DNA of 64,000 nt from assembly GCF_027943255.1 (NCBI RefSeq), contig NC_072894.1, positions 131,555,601 to 131,619,600 on the forward strand. The letters are read 5' to 3'. The stretch's first letter is position 1. The number at the start of each line of letters is the position of its first letter. Below the pieces are notes generated by a model, which saw only the letters and a list, made by a program, of their open reading frames with translations, had not been told where the DNA came from and did not search any database. The position numbers were made by a program, and so were the translations under genes. This DNA comes from Anastrepha obliqua. Lineage: Eukaryota; Arthropoda; Insecta; Diptera; Tephritidae. This document shows positions 1 through 11,320 of the stretch, piece by piece.

Positions 1-1479
1 TAAGCAGGAAAATACTCATTTAAATCCAATGTTAGATGTGAACCAAAGGCAAAAATGAAAAAAAGGAGCAGCACATTAATATGAAAAACAACAAACAACA
101 AAAATAGCACAAATACGAACACTGCAAAGGGAAGATAAATCGAAAGCCACGCATGCCGAGGCGATTGCGGGCTGAAGGTTGGCGTGCGTATGTGTGGGTA
201 TGTGTGAAAAATAACGAAATAAAATGAAACACTTGTCGGATTTACATTTCAAATTTCAAGGCACTTCAAGGAGTCGACAGACTTCTCAGGAGTTTGGAGG
301 AAGCTCTTGAAGCTGCCAGGAGTGCAAAATACGGATATTAAAGTGTATGTATGTAAGTACCTACCACATATACAAAAGTAAAGTATGTAAATTTATTATA
401 AACACACGCCTGCACATACATACTTTCATATATTCACGCAGAGATGCGCAAAAGTAAGCAAAACCGCAAAGTAAAGGAAAATCAGTGCATTTGCGGAAGT
501 GGGTTTGATTAAAGCGAAAGCGAAAGTGAAGGAATAAATAAGAATAAATGAGAAAATAATATCCTCACAGGCATGCATGTAAGCGTACTCATGTAATTTG
601 TATCCTTTCTGGTTTGTATTCTCAACGGCATATTATTATTTGCACTCCTGTGCGCACCAAATTCAGGCTTCAGCAGCCCCGACTCAGCCACTCGATCTAC
701 TGCTTCAGTTAGGGCATTAGATGTTAGTACGTAACTGAGCGCGCAGCAAACGCATAACTGAACTGGCAATAGCAAATAATATATATATATATGTATATAT
801 TCATAAATATCTATTACAAAAACAAATGCGCTGAAAATGTGTGCGCCATTGCATATCTATAGACGTTAAAGCAAGCGAATACGCTTCGATTAGATATCAG
901 TTGAGGCAGGGTAGCGTCTTTGTAACTTAATATGGACAATTTCTTGTTTTAGACACTGGCTTATTTTTGCTAGAAATTTCTTACTCTAGACTCTGACTTA
1001 TTTTTGTTGGCTCAATTGCGTCTTTCTTCAGCCTGGAAAGGAGATAAAGGAATTTGGCATCGTGGCTGAAATTTAAAAAAGCCAACCAATTTTTGTAGGG
1101 GATAGTGACTGGCTATGAAAAATGGGGCACGTACGAAGAAGCAAAGAAGAAAACTGATGTTAAATCGCTATGGGATGAACCGAGCCATCACTGAGCCCAG
1201 ATGAATGGCCTTGCATCGGAAATAACTCAATTGAGGAATTATGAAATTATAATCTAAATGCAAAAACGCATATACCAGCTGCTTTAGTTTCATCATCGCA
1301 ATAGGGACTCGAATACTTGCTTTATATGTAAGAAAATTATCAGCGTAGTGTGAAAAAAATCTTAAAAATTAATGTGAATACTGAGCGTTTTCAAACCTTC
1401 ACTTTGTTGTACTAAAACTTTTTTTATTAACTTTTAATTTATTCCTTGGGGCAACTCAAAGTAATATATATAGTATATA
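1..1479. other. AT-rich stretch without a recognised gene
   Basis: I see no coding region here that resembles a known protein. The DNA is AT-rich and has short simple repeats, such as an AT run at about 779-800 and TATG/TACA clusters near 350-430. Open frames are short and keep no recognisable domain. Confidence 0.6.
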
Positions 1480-2338
1480 TAGGGCGAGCCACGTAAAATT
1501 TGCTTTTTGAAACGGCTCTAAAAAAAAACTATAATAATTAATATTTTTTTTAAACTTTTTGTTTTATTTTGAAGATTGAACATTGTCATTTATGAATGGA
1601 AAATAATAGCGCTCAAATGACTGCCACGACTGGCTTTACAGTAGGCCATTCGATCAACCCAATTTTTTAGCACATTTTCGATTGTTTGGGCTTCAATTTC
1701 AGGAATGGCAACTTCGATTTCGTGTTTTAAAGCATCAATCGTCTCTGGATGGTTCGCATAGCATTTGTTCTTAACGGCTCCCCACAAAAAATAGTCCAAC
1801 GGGCTTAAATCACAGCTCCGAGGCGGACAATTGATATCGGAATTCAAAAACGGTAGCCAAAAGTTCGAGTGTAACTTTGGCAGTGTGACAAGTTGCACCA
1901 TCCTGTTGAAATCAAATGTCGTCCATGTCATCCTCTTCAATTTTTGGAAACAATTCGTTGAGCATGTCACGGTAACGCTCGCCATTTACTGTAACCGCGG
2001 CTCCTCCCTCATTTTCGAAAAAAAATGGCCCGATGATGCTGCCAGACCAAAAACCGCACCAAACAGTGACTCGTTGAGGATACATTTGCTTCTCTACAGT
2101 AACTTGTGGATTTTCTGAGCCCCAAATCCCACAATTTTGCTTATTGACGTAGCCACCGATGTAAAAAGAAGAAGAAGGCTCACCACTTTGGAAATAAATT
2201 TTCAATATTTCCCAATTTTGTTCAAGCGTATAGCGTCCCATTTCGTAAATGTCAAACCTTTAAGTAAATTATGAACACATTTGACATGTCAATTGTGTTA
2301 CCATTCTCAAAAAGCAAAACGCTATATGGCCCACCCTG
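1480..2338 (-). mobile_element. Mariner-like (DUF4817-type) DNA transposon, internally deleted
   Basis: The ends are imperfect terminal inverted repeats of about 30 bp. The left end starts AGGGCGAGCCA at 1481, and the reverse complement of the right end reads AGGGTGGGCCA from 2337. Both run on to TTTGCTTTTTGA. The right end is flanked by TA, and the left end sits in a TA run, as expected for Tc1/mariner insertions. The interior codes on the minus strand for an insect transposase of the kind whose N-terminus is annotated as DUF4817. At roughly 860 bp the copy is too short for a full transposase and has lost internal coding sequence. Confidence 0.75.
1590..2241 (-). pseudogene. Broken DUF4817-type mariner-like transposase
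   Basis: Two overlapping minus-strand frames make up the protein. The upstream one (1912-2241) starts MGRYTLEQNWEILKIYFQSG, the family's N-terminal DNA-binding helix. It then jumps to GGYVNKQNC, the IWGSENP segment, VTVWCGFWSGSIIGPFF and EEDDMDDI. The downstream frame (1590-1985) carries PPRSCDLSPLDYFLWGAVK, around the last catalytic aspartate, and the C-terminal end with ASRGSHL. A frameshift near 1912-1985 separates them. An N-terminal deletion removed most of the helix-turn-helix region and the first catalytic aspartate. The protein cannot be functional as it stands. The family call rests on motif recognition. Confidence 0.75.
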
Positions 2339-2359
2339 TACATATATATACTATATATA

Positions 2360-2487
2360 TAATTGGCACTGAAACTCTTTTTCGGTGCATGGGCGAGCTC
2401 CTCCTCCTATTTGTAGTTGTTTCAAAAATGACGGGACATACAGTTTTCAGCCGACTTCGAACGGCAGATAATTTTTTTGTCTTTTTT
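2360..2487 (-). repeat. Partial tRNA-derived SINE (3' part)
   Basis: The stretch shares the AATTGGC edge, GGGCGAGCTCCTCCTCCTAT and CGACTTCGAACGGCAGATA with the full-length SINE at 19717-20025 and lies in the same orientation. Only the non-tRNA body and 3' part remain, and the tRNA-like head is missing. It abuts the right end of the mariner-like element. Confidence 0.7.
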
Positions 2488-2890
2488 TTTCAAAGTAATC
2501 TATTCAATAAGTAATTACAATGTATAGTTCAAAATTGGCATACAAATTTAAAAATGTTCCGCTCTTAGTCAAAGCATAAGATTAAGACTTGCCTCTTTCA
2601 GTGTCTTCTGTCATATGCATAACTCCTTATTTGACTCCAGGAATCAAAACCTTATGGATTTCACGCGAACTCCATTTGCGCAGTATTGGTGTTGTTGTTT
2701 TAAACCGTATGACCAATTCACCTCCATTTTGTCCTTTTGATGTGTGAGTTGATCCCTTTGTGAGCTCATACAGGTTTTCATTTAAAATTGAGTGTAGCCA
2801 GAGAACTCGGCAGATTATTCGTAGACATTTGATAATAGAAAAGGAACCATTTATTGCAGATCCCGTCAGTGGCTTTCCATTCTTTCTGAG

Positions 2891-3473
2891 CTATAAAGAA
2901 GGATTGATTTGATGTTTATATTGGTGTTTCGGATATAATATTGGTGTCTGAGATTTTTTCAACTTGAAGAAGCCTGCGCGCGCTTTCCTAATACCTGAGT
3001 ATACTCGTACGTCAGCATCTGCACCGCCATCTTGCGCTATCACACTGCCCAGATAAGTAAAGCATTCAACGCCATCAATTACTATGGTGTCAGTACCCAA
3101 AGAGAAGTTTAGAAGCTCTGTCGCAGTGGCGAGCCTTTCCAACGTTTTCTTTTCTCCGTACAGTGAATGTGAGAGAAAACATATGTATGCATTCGCGTAG
3201 TCCAGGTCTTTGTCTCAAGGCCCCATCCAGCACTATGGTAAATCTCATAGGGGATAAAACACAGCCTTGGCGTACTCCACTTGCTATTTCGAGCTTCTCG
3301 CTAATCTTCTCTTTGAAACGAACACTGCGTTCGATGTCAGACGTCATTTTTTTTGGTACACCACTGATTTTCAGTGCTTCCAGGAAAACGTCAAAGTCAA
3401 CAAAATGAAGGAATAAAAGGGAATGCCATTCTGTTGACTTCTCGACGGTGATCCTAAGCGTATTAATCGGCAA
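2891..3473 (-). pseudogene. Non-LTR retrotransposon reverse transcriptase fragment
   Basis: The minus-strand frame 3090-3473 contains VDFDVF and SGVRQGCVLSPM, which match RT motif A context and the R-Q-G motif before the palm. A second frame (2891-3142) contains DGVECFTYLGSVIAQDGG followed by an ADVRxxxGIRKARAGF-like stretch, typical of the region after the YADD box in RTE/CR1-like LINEs. The YADD box is absent, so the catalytic segment was deleted between the two frames. No endonuclease or 3' end is visible. Confidence 0.7.
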
Positions 3474-6400
3474 AAGATTTTTGAGGTCAGAAGCTATTTT
3501 GCTTAGTTTTAAGGATGGAAGATAATGAAAGCTAGAACTTACTAACCCTTAATGGGCTATGAAACAGTTTGCCCAAATTTTAGATTTAAAATATTCAAAA
3601 ATGTTACGGTAAATTTTTGAAATTTTTAAAGTTATTGTGAATTTTTTACACTGGTTAGAACTTTGATTTATAAAGTTTTTATTATACCTACAATGAACTA
3701 TATTTTCATAAAAAATGTACAGAAAAAACTTGACATCCAAAATATAGCGAAATTCGTAAAAAATAGAGATTGCTTCCATAGCAATTTTCTAAAACCTTGG
3801 CGTTACTAGCAACTAAAGTTGCCCAAATTTTGCCATAAAATAATAAAGCTCAATCCACATAACTTGCAACGCTTCTCAAGTATCAAGGCAGCTAGCAATC
3901 GAATCCGGAGCTGATATCTCCTAGAACTTAAGAGAATTCTCATACGCATTCTAAAGCAAATCAAAAAACTATCGAAACTACCTACAAATTCTATAGAAAT
4001 ATTTGTGTGGAAAGGTACACTTGTATACTTACACTGCTACGCCTATACGGAGTTCTTATGTATGCCTGCCTGCCTTTTTGGCTAAGCGCTTGTGCGCGTA
4101 CCCTTTTCAAATCACAAACTTTTTTTCTGGGGTCTTTTTTGTCTATTCTCTCATTTCAAATAAATTATATTTGTGTAAGATGTTTTTTCCATATTTTCCA
4201 TTGTGCCGTGTCATGGCTCACAAAGTTGTAAACAATTTTTTATCCACAGGCCAAACAGCGACAAGAATCACAACAATGGAAGCAACAGCAGCAAAAAACA
4301 AACAACAAAATGCAAAGATAAAAAATCAACCGGCAAAAAGAAAAGTCTTATAGTAATTTTATGCGGCATAAAACCAATTTAAGCCGAGCTTGAAGTCGTA
4401 AATATAAAAATAAAAGGCAAACTAGTAGTAAAAAGCAAAACGAGAAGCAAAGCAAAAAAGGCAACTAGTTATAAAAAATCAAAAATAAAAAATTATACTA
4501 CATAAATGGGTAAAATCGGCAAGAGTAAAATAAAGTAAAAAAGTGGCTTAGGAGTGAAAGAGGAAAAAAATAAAATAAAAATAAATATACAGGGTGCCTC
4601 AAATTCAAGTTAATTTTTTGTGTGATTTGTGTTGACAGTAGTTGCAGTTCGTTGTAAATCAAGCGGAGCAGCTACAAATCGTTTACGCAAATGGGATATT
4701 TGTGAAAATGCGCGATTTCGCAAAAATTGGAGATATTTTTTGTGGCTGTAATCATCCAACAGAGCCCTAAATAAAAAAGTTAAACAAAAAATTGTAGCCG
4801 ACTGTTTTAGCACAACACGTAAAACACCAGTGTATGGTTCATCTTCGCCGTTCGAAATAAAATATCATCCAATCGAACGGTATTCGCATTCATTAAGCCT
4901 CCTTCTGCAACCACCAGGTAGCAAAGTTTAAGCTCCCTAAGCCTTACAGGAATGGTGAAATAATCGAGCCATACTAAAAGTGCCAACCTCAGTAATTCGT
5001 TAATTTTATTCAAGAAGACTTGGGTATTTTTGCTGAAAAATGATATTCTCAGATAAGCTCCATTCACTTATTTTCTACTTGAACGTAGGTTCGCGTCAGT
5101 TATTTGAGGGTATTTGTAAATCCATGGCAATATTTTGATCCATTGTTTTGAAAACCACAAAAGCAGCGTCACTCTTAGCGCAATTACTCACGAACTAATG
5201 AATAGAATATCATGAAATTTTAACAGCTGTCTTGTTTAGGTTAGTACTAACTGAAAAAGAGGTGAATGCAATAAAACTAGTTCCATCTATGTGTTAGGCC
5301 CGGAGCTTTTCAGCCCATGTGTTATATCCGAATGTCATCGAACATTTCCCCAAAAGCATGGACACTCGAACCTGGAGGGCCCTCTATATATACCTAAATA
5401 CATATATACACATACATATACAAACATACATACATATGTCTATATATAAAATGACGGCCTAACAAACACTACATAAAAAACCAAAACACAAAGTAGTTTA
5501 ACAAAATCAAAATATAAAATTAAAAAAAAAAAAACAAAAAACATTTGCAAGCACAACTTGTTGCAAAAAAAATAACTTCTTTTATTTTGATTTTCGAACT
5601 GGTTCTTGTGCAGCTGCTGCCGCGGCGACTGAAAGAAGGTGGCGCAAGCCTATGCCCTGCGGCTGTAGACGCCGCCAAGCCAGCGACGACGTGAGGCTGG
5701 GTTTGTGACTCAAAAGTAGACAAACCACAGCCAGAATAACTTTTTTCTTTCGAACACATACATACAATTATTTCTTGCTATGGCTGTCTTCAACTCGATT
5801 TGTTTTTCTAGAAACTGGTTCCAAAACCAAACATGAGTATAGAAAATCAAAACAAAGTGGCGTGACAGTCTAGCAAAAAAACTAGTACATAAACAAGTAC
5901 CAGAAGTGGCTTAAATCGAGAAAAAGACAATGCACACAATATTTGTTTGCTGGTTCTGGTGGAGAAGCAAAAAACAAGCAAAAAAATAATAATAAAAAGT
6001 ACAACGGATCCACCTTAAATCCATTTTTATCGCTAAAGATTTCCTTATGCTCTGCGCGTGTTACTATTTCCTGATATTTATCGATACGGGTACATAAAAT
6101 GTAGTATAAATTACATGCATATGTATGTACATATGTGTGTATGTATAAATGTAAGTGAACGCGCATAGGCGTTGTTAACCACTTTTCATGGAGGGAACCA
6201 AACGCGTTAGTTTGGAAATTACAGCTATTGACTTTTAAACTAAACAGCCGTTGAAAAATTGCCATCAAAACAGCACCAGGAACAAAAAATTTTGTTATGG
6301 CTTTGCTGCGAAAGCAAGCATTTTTCTGAGCTGCTATGCTGCGCACAGCCAAGGCTACAACGCAGTGCTAAGAGTGAGCCCTATTTCAAACAGCTCCGTC

Positions 6401-6837
6401 ACAGCACAGCTCCGAACTGATTTTAATACACTGTAGATTTAGCTACAAAAGCGCGACAGCACAGCAAAACAAAAATAAAATAAAAAATATATGTATTATT
6501 GAAACCCTTTCAAAAATATGACTGCCTGCTCGGACTAAACAACATCTGTGTTAATTTTATAATACAAGAGCAAGACAATGTCAGTTATGCCAGTAAAACG
6601 ACAGCAAATACGCATTCAACTTCACATATCTCAAAAAAAGTTTCAGAGTAATGATTTATTCTTTCTACATACAATGGGTTCGAACTGTTTATGCTTTGAA
6701 AGCACCCTCTGAGTTTAATCAGATTTCGAGTGGTTTGACTTTCAAATTATTACTCAATGATTTTTTTTTAATAATTGGGAAATATGTATATACATATAAT
6801 TGTTGCTGTTAATTCTACGTTCAAGAAGCGAATTCAA
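3474..6837. other. AT-rich stretch without a recognised gene
   Basis: There are no supported genes. Simple TACA/TATA repeats occur around 5390-5450. A sequence starting CAGGGTGCCTC at 4591 resembles a transposon terminus, but I could not find its partner. Short open frames at 4610-5067 and 5882-6352 show no domain. Confidence 0.55.
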
Positions 6838-7020
6838 GATGGAAAAGAACCAGCTCATGCAGGTCTACAAACTATATTTATCTCTTCCTAGGAAAGAGTG
6901 TAAGCTTGTACTGGGGATACTGACATGGCACAAACGATGACAACGCGAAAGGAACACCCACTCTGAAACTGCGCAGCAAAACACGAATAAACTGCGAGAT
7001 TCTGCAACATTTTCAACCTT
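6838..7020 (+). pseudogene. Scrap of LINE ORF2 C-terminal region
   Basis: A plus-strand frame reads LYLSLPRKECKLVLGILTWH, which resembles the LSR-x-x-C-x-LVGILTGH segment downstream of the RNase H domain in LINEs of the I/LOA/Jockey-like group. A stop follows at once, and a frame change gives further weak similarity. It is short and degraded. The next feature downstream is the 3' end of a mini-Helentron. Confidence 0.35.
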
Positions 7021-7256
7021 AAAAAGAGTGATCGGAAAATTAGCGGCCTACTTAAACTATCTAAACTGTGAATTAAATGTATAAAAAAAAGTCATGTGCA
7101 GCATCGTAGGCGGGGTACAAGTGAAACTTCTGTGTGTGAATGAGTGTGAAGAAGAGAGAGCGAGAAAGAGCGAGAGAGGAAGAGAAGGAGACAGGGATAA
7201 TTTCAAAAGAAATACAACAGTATAAAATTTGTGTAACCAAAATTCGATTTTTATAA

Positions 7257-7985
7257 CTATATATGCATTATGCTTTCATCTGTTGGTGGTTCAATTGGTA
7301 ATACTGATATAATTGGTTTGTGATAGCTGAAATATGAAATATACGTACGTGATTCAATATTTGCTAGATAACGTGTGAAAATTGCATCTAGTGTAGTTCC
7401 GGATTTTGTTGTTGATCCTTTAGGGTTATTGTTTATCTGCAAACCGAATGTTTCTCGAAGAAATTGAATCAACGGCAAAGAATCATTGGATCCGAAATTT
7501 ACGTTGAAATCTCCCCCGAGAATCAATGGAATTTTGACTTCGCCTCTTCCAAGTGCATTTGCACCTGCGTAGCTGTAAACCAGTAGTGGGCGGTGAATGA
7601 AATATATTATGTCATAAAGATTTTGGTTCGGTGATATATTGATGGCGGCTATGACAATAGTTTTTCCATTCAGCGTTTGACATTCTGCAATGCAAACATC
7701 GCCAACTGAAGTGACTGTTGATGAATATGACTGAGACTGCCTTGCAGTCATTTCCATGTTTGGTGTGACGATATTTACGTTATCATCTTCATTGTGGTAG
7801 ATTGCCACACCGCCAGCTCTAACATTTAGTCGCTTATATTTGATGACGCAATTGAAATTTGGTATACTAATATCCTCGCTATCGTTTAACCAAGTTTCGG
7901 ACAAAAGTACTATACTCGATTTGCGTATGACAGAGTCTGTTAAATCTGCGGAATATGCTCGTAGGCACTGACAATTAAGAGTCAT
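7257..7985 (-). CDS. Helentron AP-endonuclease-like domain (242 aa open frame)
   Basis: The frame holds the ordered motifs of the endonuclease found at the C-terminus of Helentron Rep/helicase proteins: N4 in LNCQ, E30 in LLSETW, GGVAIYHN around 58-65, D159 and N161 in GGDFNVNF, D200 in TLDAIF, and H222 in FSYHKP. The usual SDH triad of AP endonucleases is SYH here and also in the second copy, so this looks like a family trait. The first ATG at 7985 is probably not a real start. The preceding codons read on from the helicase frame after a 1-base slip in an A run near 7996-8001. The domain is intact but expression is doubtful, because its parent protein is broken. Confidence 0.7.
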   Translation of the reverse strand: MTLNCQCLRAYSADLTDSVIRKSSIVLLSETWLNDSEDISIPNFNCVIKYKRLNVRAGGVAIYHNEDDNVNIVTPNMEMTARQSQSYSSTVTSVGDVCIAECQTLNGKTIVIAAINISPNQNLYDIIYFIHRPLLVYSYAGANALGRGEVKIPLILGGDFNVNFGSNDSLPLIQFLRETFGLQINNNPKGSTTKSGTTLDAIFTRYLANIESRTYISYFSYHKPIISVLPIEPPTDESIMHI

Positions 7986-7993
7986 GAAATCGA

Positions 7994-8278
7994 TTATTTT
8001 TTAACCACAGTTTCCAGTCTATGTAACGATAGTCTCCGGAATTCATCTTGTAAATGAGACATACTGACTGATGCTCGTTGACCATAGTAGAATCTAAAAT
8101 CATTTCCGTTCGTTATAATCAACAAGCCTTCAATACAAGTGACTCGTGATAAAGCAACGTAAACTAATGATTGCGAATGTTTTTTATCATATTCGTAAAC
8201 AACTTCAGAATACGTGCTTCCCTGAGACTTGTGAATGATCGTCGCACAAGCACAAAGTAATGGTAAGTGTGATCGTTT
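7994..8278 (-). pseudogene. C-terminal tail of Helentron PIF1-like helicase
   Basis: This minus-strand frame is open from about 8278 and stops with TAA at 7996-7994. It contains CACATIIHKSQGSTYSEVV and SQSLVYVALSRVT, the last superfamily 1 helicase motifs of PIF1-type proteins (motif V-like HKSQGST and motif VI-like YVALSRVT). Only about 95 residues remain, and all earlier motifs including Walker A are absent. The stop comes from a single-base change in an A run. In the neighbouring frame the protein continues as KIIDFM into the endonuclease at 7985, so the two were one polyprotein. Confidence 0.75.
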
Positions 8279-8535
8279 AGCGTAACATTATGATGTATAG
8301 CTTTCCTTATCTTTCTCTCTATGTTATATATCTGTATACTCTGTCTTACAACGAAGCCTATGTCTTAGGTATAGAAAATGTATAGCTCTCTTTCTCCTTC
8401 TCTCTACGTTGTATCTTTCTTTCTCTCTCGCGTAACGAAATCTCTAAACGTTACATTTTTTCCAATTCACTCTCCATTCTCGCTCAAATATCAGACCGCC
8501 GCTAAAGAAGTTTCACTTCAAAAATATAAAATTCT

Positions 8536-9995
8536 TCAACTCTCTATACAAATACTTGGTATCACTTTGGATAATTTTTCTGGTCTATGTGCTTAATTCT
8601 ATGTACTCTGTATCTCTGTAGATTAGTCTAAATAGGCTACCGCAGAATTTGTATGCATATTTTTCGCGAGAAGAGCTAATTTATATCTGAGTAGTGATTT
8701 GGAAAACTCACAAGCAAGCAGAGCGCGATTCAGATCTCTTATCCCTTGATCCCTCTTTAGCCACGCTCTTGTGCATATGAAAAATATATGTAAAAAAAAG
8801 ATACCAAAACTGCTGGAAATTTTCTGCTGCGCTCTATCTACATCTCAGTCTGCTTCCAGCCAAACTCCTTCGTAAATTCACTAACCCATTTACTTGTTAC
8901 TAACTAAAAAACACATGCATACATTATTATAATACTGCTAAATATGTACCTGTGTGTGTGTGTGTGTAAATGCTTGTGTAACGCGTCCATATGAGTATAC
9001 AATCTGCTCTGTCAGTTTTCCAAGCACCGATCGTTGCGATAATCATTTGTGGGTTCGTTAGTTGTTTAGAAAGTTCGAAGAATAATCAAAGTATAAATTA
9101 AAAAAGAGAAAAAAGAAAACAACAAGCACCACAATCACCTAAAATCACATCACACTGCATTAGAAATGAAGACAATTGCATTGATAGTCTCGGGGGATAT
9201 GAAACGCATAAACAAAACAAACTGGTTTGCCACTTAGGCGGTTGGCGGTTGTAGAACTAACCTACGACTACGTTGAAAGCGGAGATAAATAAAAAAAATA
9301 TGTATGTATGTATGTTACCACATAAATGAAGTACCAACAAAATTAGTGGTCCTATAAGAGTAATGTGAAAACCAATTCAATTTTAACAGCTCATAGAATC
9401 CAAGTTGATTTTCCTTTACCTGAGCTGGTTATCAGTTAAATAGTCAGTTTGCTTTATGTATAATAGAATACGCATACCTACATTTTTATGTCTGATCCAA
9501 AATAATTTAATTAAATTGTTGCTTAAACTTGTTGTTTCCTCGAACTTGCGTGGGATTCTCAAAATAAATCGCTATAAATACGTTTCGATGGAACATTTAA
9601 AAACTTTTTCAAAAATAAAACTTTTCTCCCGGCCAAATATAAGAAAGTTATAGTTAAAAAAGTTCGATTGTTTTTGTTGATGTTATAGAATAAAATATTT
9701 GCCCTTCTGGAGTATATAAGAAAATCGTCCCAAAAGTGGTCTAATAGCCTCTCAAAGGCCCTCGAAGGAATTAGGAACAATGCCCCATGTACAATTCTTC
9801 AAGCCATTTTAAGCGAAGGTACCCCAGGTAGATGCCATCCACGAAGCACAAAATGCAGAGGTTTGGCCAACATCAGACCGTTAACGGCTCTCAGCGATTA
9901 TGAAAAAATCAGCTGATTGGCTGACGTGACCGGGTCATGACAGCGGTTTGTTTACCAAAAAGCTGAGATTGTATCGTTAATATACGAAAAAAGAC
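8536..9995. other. Unassigned AT-rich stretch
   Basis: No gene is visible. There is a (GT)n microsatellite at about 8951-8967 and a TATG repeat near 9300. A few short open frames (for example 9456-9653) have no domain. Confidence 0.55.
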
Positions 9996-11320
9996 CAGTC
10001 TAACGGTTAGACGCGATAGAAGTGAAACCTTCCGTAAAACTGAGAGAGAATGAGACGAAAGCAGCATTAGGAGCGGGATAATTATAGGTTCATTATAATA
10101 TTGCTATAAAGTTCATATTTTATTTTCTTCATTTTATTATTATTCATCCTCAATGTTTTCAATTTCAACAAATGATACGAGTGGCTTATGATAGCTAAAA
10201 TATGATACAAATGCTTTGGTTTCGATGTTGTCAACATATCTTTGAAATACCGCGTCAATTGTTGTTTTTGATCGTGTTGTCGATTCAGTGCGATTGTTAC
10301 ACATTTTTAAATTGAATGTTGCATTGAGAAAGTCAATTAAAGGAACCGCTGTGTCCAATGCAAAATTCACATTAAAATCGCCACTTAAAATCATTGGAAC
10401 TTTATCGTAATCATTTCTAAGTATCCGAAATACCTCTGGTGTATACTTTATTAAATTTTCGTGAATGAATTCCGTGATGCTATTTATTGATTGATTCGGT
10501 GAAATATAAATTGCCACAATTAAAACTGTTTATCCATTGCTCAATCTGGTTTCGCATGCACATATTTCTCCCACTTTAGAGAGCTGAACAGACAGTGATT
10601 CTAGTTGCTGTGTATTCAGATCTATCTGTGGAGTTACAATACGAGCACCTTCATTTTGATTGTGGTATATTGCAACACCGCCTGCTCTCGGTCTTTTAAA
10701 TTGAACTACAATATCAAAATTGGGAATGTCGAAAATGTTTTCATTATCCAACCAAGTCTCGGAAAGAATTAGAAAAAATTTTTTTTCTGTCGATATTCAC
10801 GACACTTTTCTGCATTATTTTTCGGCATAATTGCGGTAAATATTTAAAAGTGAAAATATTTACGAATATAAAAATACGGACGCAATGCAGCACACGCGGT
10901 TGCTATTATGAGCGTCGTAACGCGTATATTATTTACATAGGCGTACTAACATACACACAAACATTCGTAGGACGCTTGGTCTAAGCAAGTATTAGGTAGT
11001 GTAGTATAGGTATACATAATGCCTTCTCGCTCACCGTGGCTCCGTAATACGCAGGCGCGCACACATACGTACTAGCATACATACAAACATACATACGTAT
11101 GACGCTTGAACTAAACACCAAAGCAAGTAATAGGCAGTGTAGTATACATACTACAATACTCACTATACTAGCGTGGCTCAGCAGTACGCAGCCACACACA
11201 TATTCATACGTATATCAACATATAACGCTTCGTAGCCAAGAGTGTCGCTTTTTCGTTTCATCGAGTCTCAAATCACTCCCAACGATTCTAAAGAAGTTTT
11301 CACTTCAAAAATCAAGGCAA
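9996..11320 (-). mobile_element. Mini-Helentron 2 (diverged second copy)
   Basis: This copy shares three things with mini-Helentron 1: the endonuclease domain in the same orientation, the subterminal inverted pair (GAAGTTTTCACTTC at 11293-11306 and GAAGTGAAACCTTC at 10019-10032), and the adjacent edge sequence CTAAAGAAGTTT...CACTTCAAAAAT. A 15-bp near-palindrome GTCTAACGGTTAGAC (9998-10012) lies just outside the 3' subterminal repeat and may be the terminal hairpin. No helicase or Rep coding sequence remains. The proteins of the two copies differ at many positions, so they are old or belong to different subfamilies. Ends are inferred. Confidence 0.65.
10140..10775 (-). pseudogene. Helentron endonuclease domain with one in-frame stop
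   Basis: The minus-strand frame runs from about ILSETWLDNEN near 10775 through PRAGGVAIYHNQNEG, then a TAA at 10532-10530, then IYISPNQS, LSGDFNVNF, TTIDAVF and YFSYHKP. The endonuclease residues E, D-x-N, D and H are all present. The single stop lies where related copies have lysine, so an AAA to TAA change would explain it. The N-terminal asparagine region is missing. As in the first copy, the final triad is SYH rather than SDH. Confidence 0.75.

Larger units (their letters stand above)
7105..8535 (-). mobile_element. Mini-Helentron 1 (deleted Helentron keeping endonuclease)
   Basis: The minus strand encodes the end of a PIF1-type helicase and then an AP-endonuclease-like domain. That order is characteristic of Helentrons (Helitron2 group). 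A short inverted pair lies near both edges: GAAGTTTCACTTC at 8507-8519 and AAGTGAAACTTC at 7119-7130. Helentrons are known to carry short subterminal inverted repeats. Purine/pyrimidine runs (GAGA-type at 7145-7195, TCTC-type at 8378-8430) lie just inside. The Rep domain and most of the helicase are missing, so this is a deletion derivative. Exact ends are inferred, since these elements make no target duplication. A second copy lies at about 9996-11320. Confidence 0.7.

Noticed and set aside
4591..5067. Possible transposon starting CAGGGTGCCTC
   Set aside because: I found no matching inverted end and the frames inside show no transposase motif.
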